The notes beneath the pieces were generated by a model. The model saw only the letters and a list, made by a program, of their open reading frames with translations. It searched no databases and was not told the origin of the DNA. A stretch of DNA of 24,582 nt from Bacteroidales bacterium (GTDB lineage: Bacteria; Bacteroidota; Bacteroidia; Bacteroidales; UBA7960): positions 1-24,582 of the forward strand of contig PWGY01000241.1 of the NCBI GenBank assembly GCA_003554665.1. Direction: 5' to 3'. This document shows positions 18,243 to 24,582 of the stretch, piece by piece (within the stretch, counting starts at the first letter, position 1; each line of letters starts with the position of its first letter). A program made the position numbers and the translations under genes.

Positions 18243-19835
18243 ATGCCAATATTGGGTTCGATCATCAAAAGAGCCATTGAACTGAGAAGCAAAGTACCGC
18301 TCAGCTTCCAGCCCAAAGATCCGGTAAGGGCACAAAAAAAGGAACTGAGAAAATTATTGCGTAAAGCTGCCGGTACGGCCTTCGGAGAACACTATGGGTT
18401 TGCGGAAATTCTGGCTGAAAAGGATTTTGTCGGAACCTTTCAGCAGAAAATTCCCCTGCATGACTACAACGGGATCTTCAAAGACTGGTGGTACAGGACA
18501 CTGAACGGAGAGCCCTATGTTTGCTGGCCCGGTAAGGTGAAGTATTTTGCACTGAGTTCCGGAACCTCAGAATCTTCCAGCAAACATATCCCGGTTACCG
18601 GATCCATGCTCAGGGCCATTAAGAAAACGAGTGTCAGGCAGATATTTTCGCTGGCCAGGTATGGTTTTCCGCAAAGTTTTTATGAAAAAGGAATCCTGAT
18701 GCTCGGGGGCAGCACCCACCTGCACTATAACGGGACCTATTTTGAAGGCGATCTTTCAGGAATCACCACCAAAAATATTCCTTTCTGGTTCCAGCATTTT
18801 TATAAGCCGGGGAAGCGGATCTCCAAGGAACGCGACTGGCCAACCAAGCTTGATGAGATCGTTGCGAAGGCAAAAAACTGGGACATCGGTGTGATCGTTG
18901 GTGTTCCTGCCTGGTGGCAGATTTTGCTGGAAAAGATCATCGACCACTACCAGCTGAAGAACATTCACGAAATCTGGCCCAACCTGTCAATTTTTGTACA
19001 TGGCGGTGTTTCTTTCGGCCCCTATGCAAAAGGGTTTGAGCAATTGCTGGGAAAACCCCTTACCTACATCGAAACCTACCTGGCCTCCGAGGGTTTTATC
19101 GCCTTTCAGAGCCGTCCGGACACAAACAGTATGCAGTTGTCGCTGGACAATGGAATCTTCTTTGAGTTCATACCGTTTACGGATGAAAACTTCGATGCTC
19201 AGGGGGAAGTTAAAAACAACCCCCGTACCCTGACGCTTGACCAGGTACAGGAAAACCAGGATTACGCCCTCCTGCTCAGCACATGTGCCGGCGCATGGCG
19301 CTATATGATCGGTGACATCATCAGGTTTACCAGCCTGAAAAACAGCGAAATTATCATTACCGGACGCACAAAGCATTTTCTGAATCTCTGCGGCGAACAC
19401 ATGTCGGTGGAGAACATGAACCAGGCCATCAAAATGGCAGAGGATCAGCTCAACATTTCAATCCGGGAATTTGCCGTAGCCGGCGTAAAGTACGGAAGCA
19501 TGTTCGCCCATAAATGGTATATCGGAACCGAGCATGAAGTTAAGCCCGAAGTATTGCGCGAAAAGATTGACAATAACCTGAAAATTCTAAACGATGATTA
19601 CCGGGTGGAGCGAATCGCAGCCATTAAAGACGTCATTGTCAATGTGATGTCATCAGATGTGTTTTACAGCTGGATGAGGCTTCACGGAAAAGAAGGGGCG
19701 CAGAACAAGTTCCCCAGGGTTATCAAGAACAATACCCTGGAAGACTGGGAAAACCATCTTGAATCCCTTGATCAGGGAACCATAAGCACCACCCACAGCA
19801 AGCAAAAATTTTTCTCAGCCATACAAAAGCAGTAA
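18243..19835 (+). CDS. GH3-family acyl-acid amido synthetase
   Basis: A 530-residue ANL-superfamily enzyme of the GH3 type. In plants these adenylate a carboxylic acid (such as auxin or jasmonate) and join it to an amino acid; the bacterial substrates are mostly unknown. The ATP motifs are present: SSGTSESS (residues 105-112), YLASEG (Glu283) and YMIGDIIRF (Asp358). The C-terminal small domain follows (EHMSVENMNQAI and onward). No signal peptide is seen, so it is cytosolic. It is only 6 bp upstream of gltX and 76 bp downstream of lysS, so it is probably cotranscribed with gltX. The link to glutamate or lysine conjugation is speculative. Confidence 0.88.
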   Translation: MPILGSIIKRAIELRSKVPLSFQPKDPVRAQKKELRKLLRKAAGTAFGEHYGFAEILAEKDFVGTFQQKIPLHDYNGIFKDWWYRTLNGEPYVCWPGKVKYFALSSGTSESSSKHIPVTGSMLRAIKKTSVRQIFSLARYGFPQSFYEKGILMLGGSTHLHYNGTYFEGDLSGITTKNIPFWFQHFYKPGKRISKERDWPTKLDEIVAKAKNWDIGVIVGVPAWWQILLEKIIDHYQLKNIHEIWPNLSIFVHGGVSFGPYAKGFEQLLGKPLTYIETYLASEGFIAFQSRPDTNSMQLSLDNGIFFEFIPFTDENFDAQGEVKNNPRTLTLDQVQENQDYALLLSTCAGAWRYMIGDIIRFTSLKNSEIIITGRTKHFLNLCGEHMSVENMNQAIKMAEDQLNISIREFAVAGVKYGSMFAHKWYIGTEHEVKPEVLREKIDNNLKILNDDYRVERIAAIKDVIVNVMSSDVFYSWMRLHGKEGAQNKFPRVIKNNTLEDWENHLESLDQGTISTTHSKQKFFSAIQKQ

Positions 19836-19841
19836 CCAATT

Positions 19842-21371
19842 ATGAGCGTACGTGTAAGATTTGCACCCAGCCCAACCGGCCCCCTGCACATGGGCGGAGT
19901 CAGGACAGCACTTTATAATTACCTTTTTGCAAGAAAGCACCAGGGAAAATTCCTGCTGCGTATAGAAGATACAGACCAGAACCGCTTTGTTCCGGGTGCA
20001 GAGGAATACATTATGGAGTCATTGAAATGGTCCGGAATCCACTGGGACGAAGGACCGGAAAACCCGGGGGCCTATGGTCCCTACCGGCAGTCAGACAGGA
20101 AAGTGCTGTACAGGGATTATGTGCTGCACCTGATTAGCAGCGGACATGCATATTATGCGTTTGACACCCCGGCCGAACTTGAGGCCATGCGTGAGAAACT
20201 GAGCTCCGAGAAATCCGGCAACCCTCAGTATGACAGTAAAACGCGTCATCAGATGAAAAACTCACTGACGCTCTCCGGGGAGGAAGTGGAAAAAAGGCTC
20301 GCTTCAGGCGAACCATATGTGGTCAGGGTAAAGATCCCTGAATCTGAAGAGGTGGTGGTCAATGACCTGATTCGTGGCAGAGTAAGTGTTGACAGTGGCA
20401 TGCTGGATGATAAAGTGCTCTTTAAAAGTGACGGCATGCCCACATACCATCTGGCAAACGTGGTGGACGATCACCTGATGCACGTGACCCATGTGATCAG
20501 GGGTGAGGAATGGCTCCCTTCGGCTCCCCTGCATGTATTGCTGTACCGGTTTTTAGGCTGGGGAGAGAGCATGCCGCAATTCGCCCACCTGCCATTGCTC
20601 CTGAAGCCTGACGGACACGGAAAACTTAGCAAACGTGATGGCGACAGACTTGGATTCCCGGTATTCCCGCTCGAATGGAAGGATCCCGAAACCGGTGACA
20701 CCGCCATGGGGTACAGAGAAACAGGATATTTCCCTGAAGCCTTTGTCAATATTCTGGCGCTGCTTGGATGGAACCCCGGAACAGAACAGGAATTGTTTTC
20801 AATGGATGAGCTCATCCAGGCTTTCTCACTCGACAGGGTGGGTAAATCTGGTGCACGCTTTGATCCCGAAAAAGCCACCTGGTTCAATCACCGGTACATC
20901 CAGGAAAAACCACTTGAAGAGATCAGTGAGCTATTCCTGGCAATCCTGCAGGAAAAAGGCATTGAGGCAGATCTGAAAACAGCCAAAACAATCGTTACGC
21001 TTGTCAGGGACAGGGTCAGCTTTGTGCATGAAATATGGGATCAGGCCGACTTCTTCTTCCTGGCTCCGGAACAATATGACAAGAAATTTGCCAAAAAGAA
21101 ATGGAAAGAGGAAACCACCGGGCTCATGCTTCAGCTGGCCGAGAAGCTTACAGATATCGAAACCTTCAGCAAAGAAAACATTGAAGCCGGGATCCATAAT
21201 TTCATGGAAGAGCAGGGCATTGGCGCCGGAAAACTGATGCCGGGATTACGTCTGGCACTGGTGGGAGCCGGACGGGGTCCGGACGTCAAGGAGATCATGG
21301 TTGTACTCGGCCGGGAAGAAACAATCAGGAGAATCAGCAAGGCCGCGGCCCGTTTGGGAGGCACCGCATAA
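19842..21371 (+). CDS. gltX: Glutamyl-tRNA synthetase
   Basis: The class I synthetase charges tRNA-Glu. Of 509 residues, the N-terminus [13 protein letters not shown] carries the HIGH-type motif (HMGG, residues 16-19). [18 protein letters not shown] follows, and KLSKR (261-265) is the KMSKS loop. The insertion around [20 protein letters not shown] is common in Bacteroidota GltX. The C-terminal helical anticodon-binding part ends [14 protein letters not shown]. It could be discriminating or non-discriminating for tRNA-Gln; glnS is not in view. It follows the GH3 gene by 6 bp, so translation may be coupled. Convergent with the DUF3109 gene, 20 bp away. Confidence 0.96.
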   Translation: MSVRVRFAPSPTGPLHMGGVRTALYNYLFARKHQGKFLLRIEDTDQNRFVPGAEEYIMESLKWSGIHWDEGPENPGAYGPYRQSDRKVLYRDYVLHLISSGHAYYAFDTPAELEAMREKLSSEKSGNPQYDSKTRHQMKNSLTLSGEEVEKRLASGEPYVVRVKIPESEEVVVNDLIRGRVSVDSGMLDDKVLFKSDGMPTYHLANVVDDHLMHVTHVIRGEEWLPSAPLHVLLYRFLGWGESMPQFAHLPLLLKPDGHGKLSKRDGDRLGFPVFPLEWKDPETGDTAMGYRETGYFPEAFVNILALLGWNPGTEQELFSMDELIQAFSLDRVGKSGARFDPEKATWFNHRYIQEKPLEEISELFLAILQEKGIEADLKTAKTIVTLVRDRVSFVHEIWDQADFFFLAPEQYDKKFAKKKWKEETTGLMLQLAEKLTDIETFSKENIEAGIHNFMEEQGIGAGKLMPGLRLALVGAGRGPDVKEIMVVLGREETIRRISKAAARLGGTA

Positions 21372-21391
21372 AAAACCAACAACCAACAACC

Positions 21392-21961
21392 TCACAGGCT
21401 AGCCTCCCTGAGATAAGCCTCCAGTTCCTCATACCACTGCGCCCCGTATTTCCTTACAAGGGCATCTTTGAGGAAGCGGAAAACCCTGACCTGCTCTTTT
21501 TTGCCTTTTACCCGGGCACAGTCGCACAGGGGCCAGCGAAAATAATTCAATGCGTCATAACCGGGGTAGGCTTGTATGCGGATCGGAAACAAATGACAGG
21601 AAACGGGTTTCTGAAAATCAATGAGTCCTTCTTCCCAGGCCCGCTCAATGGCACATTTTGCAATCCCGTTTACGTCAAAAAAAACGTAGGCACATTGCTT
21701 GCCATCCACCAATGGGGTGGTCAGGTCTCCCTCAAAATCCTTCACCCAGTACCCTTCATGCCCCACCGTGGCAATTCCTTCAGGGGCCATATAAGGGGCC
21801 ACCTTTCCTGAGATCTCCTCAAGGATGAAGGTTTCCTCTTCAGTGAGCGGGGCACCCGCATCACCTTCCACGCAACACCCGCCTTTGCAGGCATCAAGAT
21901 CGCAGACAAACTGTTCCGTATACAATTCGTCCGACAACAAAGCTTTATCAAGAATAATCAT
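21392..21961 (-). CDS. Cysteine-rich DUF3109 family protein
   Basis: A 189-residue cytosolic protein with nine cysteines: C20, C25, C29 and C30 (CDLDACKGGCC), C90, C103, C122 (SCHLFP) and C146/C148 (LCDCA). The CxxxxCxxxCC pattern and SCHLFP segment resemble DUF3109 and the wider YkgJ-like group thought to bind zinc or an Fe-S cluster. No enzymatic motif is evident, and function is unknown in this family. It starts 32 bp downstream of the six-helix membrane protein gene on the same strand and may share its transcript. Confidence 0.8.
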   Translation of the reverse strand: MIILDKALLSDELYTEQFVCDLDACKGGCCVEGDAGAPLTEEETFILEEISGKVAPYMAPEGIATVGHEGYWVKDFEGDLTTPLVDGKQCAYVFFDVNGIAKCAIERAWEEGLIDFQKPVSCHLFPIRIQAYPGYDALNYFRWPLCDCARVKGKKEQVRVFRFLKDALVRKYGAQWYEELEAYLREASL

Positions 21962-21993
21962 AACAGTAACACCCTGGTTCGCCGGGGCCGGGG

Positions 21994-22527
21994 TCAGGCC
22001 GAAACATCCTTGCCGGCATGATTCCTAAACATGATGAAAACATACAAACTGAATGCCAGGGAGGTGATCAGCTGCAACCAAAGCGGTGTACCCACCAGGG
22101 GTTCTGCAGGCAGTACCGTCAGTACGGCCACATACTTCAGTGCATAATAAAACAACTTACTGATCCAGATACTCGCGAAAATTGCGCCCAGTGTATGTAT
22201 CCTGGGAACCAGTCTGAAGAACACAAAGACCATTACCGAAAGTTCGGCTGCAATGAGCAGTGACTTGATCAGAACCGGGTGCGCCGAAATAAAATAAGAA
22301 AATAAAGGAAGGGTCAGGGCGAGGATATAGGCATTTTGCCTCCGGGTATGCACCATGGCAAATATCAGCATCAGGCGCATTGGCTCCAGCAGGTAGAGCT
22401 TAATGCTCAGCATATGCGATATGGTTGGCACCAGGTATATGAATGCAAGGGCAAAAATGTCAAATACGATGGCCCGTGTATTGGACCGGGTCATACTGCC
22501 GGCTACTCCTGTTTGAATGGTTGACAT
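21994..22527 (-). CDS. Six-helix inner-membrane protein, ECF S-component-like
   Basis: A 177-residue hydrophobic protein with about six membrane segments (residues ~20-42, 43-60, 64-83, 84-106, 110-137, 144-167) and short loops; the C-terminus is NHAGKDVSA. Size, helix number and the PxLIKSLLIAAELSV helix recall substrate-binding S components of energy-coupling-factor transporters, but I see no diagnostic motif and no ECF ATPase or T component nearby. The resemblance is weak, and a polytopic protein of unknown function is an equally fair label. It is divergent from the DUF362 gene, sharing a 158-bp regulatory region, and precedes the DUF3109 gene by 32 bp. Confidence 0.65.
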   Translation of the reverse strand: MSTIQTGVAGSMTRSNTRAIVFDIFALAFIYLVPTISHMLSIKLYLLEPMRLMLIFAMVHTRRQNAYILALTLPLFSYFISAHPVLIKSLLIAAELSVMVFVFFRLVPRIHTLGAIFASIWISKLFYYALKYVAVLTVLPAEPLVGTPLWLQLITSLAFSLYVFIMFRNHAGKDVSA

Positions 22528-22575
22528 TTCGTTTTTTGTTTGGTGTGTGATCAGCTTTTACGCATTACGTGGCCA

Positions 22576-22609
22576 ACTTATACTTATTATAAATAAGCAA
22601 GTTATAAGT
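22576..22609. promoter_or_regulatory. Nested AT-rich inverted repeat, possible operator
   Basis: ACTTATA (22576-22582) and TATAAGT (22603-22609) flank an inner perfect inverted repeat CTTATT-ATA-AATAAG (22583-22597). It lies between the divergent membrane-protein and DUF362 genes, 43 bp upstream of the DUF362 -7 box. Binding by a dimeric regulator is inferred; a hairpin is also possible. Confidence 0.4.
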
Positions 22610-22651
22610 CAGTTTACAGGGTCAAAAATAACAAAAACTGCCTTAAAATGA

Positions 22652-22659
22652 TATTTTTG
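22652..22659 (+). promoter_or_regulatory. DUF362 operon promoter, -7 element
   Basis: TATTTTTG matches TAnnTTTG. Predicted start near 22666, 20 bases before the ATG at 22686. The -33 region has no TTTG at normal spacing, which may mean an activator is needed. Confidence 0.5.
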
Positions 22660-22685
22660 CATAGAACTTTAACAGGAAATAGAAT

Positions 22686-23612
22686 ATGGACAGAAGGCAA
22701 TTTCTCAGGAAAGGATTCATATATTCAGCCCTGGGCAGTCTATACGCATCCACCCTTGGCAGAATCCCCCTCTTTGCAGCCCGCAGCACAAATTCATCAG
22801 CCGGGAACTACGACCTTGTAGCCGTCCGTGGCGGAGAACCCGTTGAAATGTACAAAAGGGCCATGGAGGAAATGGGGGGAATGGAAAAATTTGTCAAACC
22901 CGGGCAGAGCGTGGCTTTAAAGCCCAATGCCAGCTGGGATGTTCCCCCTGAAAGGGCAGCCAATACCAACCCCGAGCTGGTTACCGCCATCGTGGAAGAT
23001 TGCCTCAGGGCTGGTGCCTCAGAGGTTTACGCCTTCGACCATACCTGTGATGAGTGGGAACGATCCTATGACAACAGCGGAGTAGAAGCTGCTGTGCGCA
23101 AAGGCGGGGGAAGGATGCTGCACGCCCACCTGGAACGCAGTTACACCGAGGTTGAAATTCCCGGTGCAAAAAGACTTACCAAAGCCAAAGTACACGAACG
23201 CCTGATCCGGAGCGATGTTTTCATCAATGTACCTGTCCTCAAACATCACGGCGCAACAACCGTCACCATTGCCATGAAGAACCTGATGGGTGTGGTCTGG
23301 GACCGCAGATTCTGGCACCGGAATGACCTGCATCAGTGCATCGCCGATTTCTGCCTGTACAGGAAACCCGATCTGAACATCGTTGATGCCTACCTGGTAA
23401 TGACCCAAAACGGCCCGCGGGGCACCTCACAGTCGGATCTGACACGCATGCGGAGTCTGATGGTATCCGCTGACATGCTTGCTGTTGATGCAGCCGGGGC
23501 CATGATGCTAGATCATCAGCCTGAAGACATCAGCCATCTTCGGATCGCCGCTGAAATGGGCATTGGCCAAATAAACCTGGATGAACTCAACATTCAGAGA
23601 GTGAGCGTTTAA
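22686..23612 (+). CDS. Tat-exported DUF362 protein
   Basis: A 308-residue DUF362 protein. The N-terminus DRRQFLRKG (Arg3-Arg4) followed by a hydrophobic stretch and LFAARS is a twin-arginine signal, implying export of a folded, perhaps cofactor-loaded protein. The core has the DUF362 features VALKPNASW, INVPVLKHHG and AMKNLMGVVWDR. Many DUF362 proteins carry a C-terminal 2x[4Fe-4S] ferredoxin domain; here no CxxC motif is present, so electrons, if used, must come from a partner. The next gene, 12 bp downstream, encodes a membrane polyferredoxin that could be that partner. The reaction is unknown. Confidence 0.85.
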   Translation: MDRRQFLRKGFIYSALGSLYASTLGRIPLFAARSTNSSAGNYDLVAVRGGEPVEMYKRAMEEMGGMEKFVKPGQSVALKPNASWDVPPERAANTNPELVTAIVEDCLRAGASEVYAFDHTCDEWERSYDNSGVEAAVRKGGGRMLHAHLERSYTEVEIPGAKRLTKAKVHERLIRSDVFINVPVLKHHGATTVTIAMKNLMGVVWDRRFWHRNDLHQCIADFCLYRKPDLNIVDAYLVMTQNGPRGTSQSDLTRMRSLMVSADMLAVDAAGAMMLDHQPEDISHLRIAAEMGIGQINLDELNIQRVSV

Positions 23613-23624
23613 AATAGAAACAAC

Positions 23625-24582
23625 ATGAAGTTATACCAATTGAAAAAAATCAGGATTGTAATTTCACTGATTTTTTTTGCATCACTGCTGTTCCTGTTTC
23701 TCAACATCGAACTGCCATTTTTGAAACAGACAGGCAATGTATTGTTGCACCTGCAGCTTTTCCCGTCCATACTTAATTTTCTGGCACTGTTTTTTACCAT
23801 ATCAGCACTGGGGTTTATGCTGGTGATTCTGTTGACTTTGTTTTTCGGACGGGTATATTGCTCTTCCATATGTCCTTTGGGTACCTTCATGGATATGGTC
23901 TCTGCACTGGCCCGCCAATTCAAAAAAAAGAGGCAACGCCGCTATCATTTCACTTCCTCCCGAAAAAGCATATTGAGGTACAGCATCCTTGGAGCCACTG
24001 TTCTACTTTGGGCTGGAGGAAGCTTGTTTTTACTGAACCTGCTTGACCCCTATTCCAATTTTGGAAAAATATCCACGAGCTTTTTCCAACCCGCATACAT
24101 TTGGCTACAGAACACATTCGTATTCACCCTGGAACGCTTTGAAATATACACCTTTCGTCCGATGAGCGTTCACACACTACCCTGGGATGTGCTGCTTGTT
24201 TCTCTGGCTATTTTGCTTACAGTTGTTACAATGGCCGCATGGCGGGGTCGTATTTTCTGCAATACCATTTGCCCGGCAGGCAGTCTTCTGGGTTTGATCG
24301 CATCCAAAGCCTATTACCGGATCGGGTTTACAGAGGAAGCCTGCACCATGTGCAAAAAATGTGAATGGGTATGCAAGGCAGAATGCCTTGACAGCAAATC
24401 CAAAACCGTAGATAAAAGCCGATGCGTCAGTTGCTTCAATTGTTTTTCTTCCTGCCCGAATCAGGGACTGTACTACACCCATATCCCCCTGACGGCCAAA
24501 GCGCAAAAAAGTCCTCAAAGTGCCGCAAATCCACATAAAAGTGCTGCAAATCCGCATAATACCGAAAAAAGAAACTTCCTGC
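23625..24582 (+). CDS. NapH/RnfB-like membrane 4Fe-4S protein (3' partial)
   Basis: The frame is open to the window end (319 residues seen). Membrane segments lie at about residues 10-28, 50-75, 117-140 and 185-203. Two CxxxCP motifs (CSSICP, Cys79/Cys83; CNTICP, Cys212/Cys216) follow the second and last helices, as in NapH-type quinol dehydrogenases. Two ferredoxin motifs follow: Cys240-243-246-250 and Cys267-270-273-277 (ending CP), enough for two [4Fe-4S] clusters. An SAANPH heptad repeat occurs in the linker near the end. The protein probably passes electrons between the quinone pool and an exported partner, most likely the DUF362 protein 12 bp upstream. The start ATG at 23625 is the only good one. 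The C-terminal domain is cut off. Confidence 0.85.
   Translation, partial: MKLYQLKKIRIVISLIFFASLLFLFLNIELPFLKQTGNVLLHLQLFPSILNFLALFFTISALGFMLVILLTLFFGRVYCSSICPLGTFMDMVSALARQFKKKRQRRYHFTSSRKSILRYSILGATVLLWAGGSLFLLNLLDPYSNFGKISTSFFQPAYIWLQNTFVFTLERFEIYTFRPMSVHTLPWDVLLVSLAILLTVVTMAAWRGRIFCNTICPAGSLLGLIASKAYYRIGFTEEACTMCKKCEWVCKAECLDSKSKTVDKSRCVSCFNCFSSCPNQGLYYTHIPLTAKAQKSPQSAANPHKSAANPHNTEKRNFL
24519..24560 (+). repeat. 21-bp in-frame tandem repeat in the NapH-like gene
   Basis: Two 21-bp copies (24519-24539, 24540-24560) match at 18 of 21 positions and encode SAANPHK then SAANPHN. The differences are two third-codon changes plus the last base, so the peptide is kept. It lies in a hydrophilic linker after the ferredoxin domain. 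Confidence 0.85.

Noticed and set aside
24177..24557. Minus-strand open frame of 126 codons near the window end
   Set aside because: It is opposite the ferredoxin part of the NapH-like gene; the cysteine motifs on the plus strand are decisive.

Overview
The window looks like chromosomal DNA from a member of the Bacteroidota, probably Bacteroidales or Marinilabiliales-like. This is inferred from gene content: a DUF2027-Smr protein, a DUF3109 protein, a Bacteroidota-length LysS with a C-terminal extension, a GH3-family enzyme and a plug-less outer-membrane barrel. The upstream regions also repeatedly carry the Bacteroidota -7 promoter element TAnnTTTG and show no strong Shine-Dalgarno sequences. 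Coding density is high. I see no transposase, integrase, phage gene, tRNA, CRISPR array or toxin-antitoxin pair, and no stretch over 300 bases lacks a gene.

Region 1 (1-8300, + strand): the 3' part of a DUF2027-Smr gene runs directly into the RNase P RNA gene (rnpB). A large secreted TPR protein follows, then a TonB-receptor-like outer-membrane beta-barrel and gyrB. The TPR and barrel genes look like an envelope pair; gyrB has its own promoter.

Region 2 (8300-14300): a secreted glutathione-peroxidase-like protein (-) is divergent from cysQ (+), whose start lies in a 28-bp tandem duplication. A five-gene minus-strand series follows, in transcription order: lipoprotein oligopeptidase B, a CxxCH lipoprotein, a small YkoF/MTH1187-like protein, a NadR-type kinase and an EamA permease. 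The last three are tightly packed and may form a small-molecule (vitamin-like) salvage unit.

Region 3 (14400-21400): acylphosphatase, the rRNA/tRNA uracil methyltransferase rlmD-type gene (-), lysS, a GH3-type acyl-amido synthetase and gltX. GH3 and gltX are 6 bp apart, so an amino-acid-conjugating ANL enzyme sits between two aminoacyl-tRNA synthetases.

Region 4 (21400-24582): a cysteine-rich DUF3109 protein and a six-helix membrane protein (both -) are divergent from a Tat-exported DUF362 protein and a NapH-like polyferredoxin membrane protein cut by the window end. The divergent promoter region holds an AT-rich nested inverted repeat.

Most of the window is housekeeping. The least explained parts are the DUF362/NapH redox unit, the YkoF-kinase-EamA unit, the GH3 context and a set of two-copy short tandem duplications in or near intergenic DNA. 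I found no clear new defence or mobile system.
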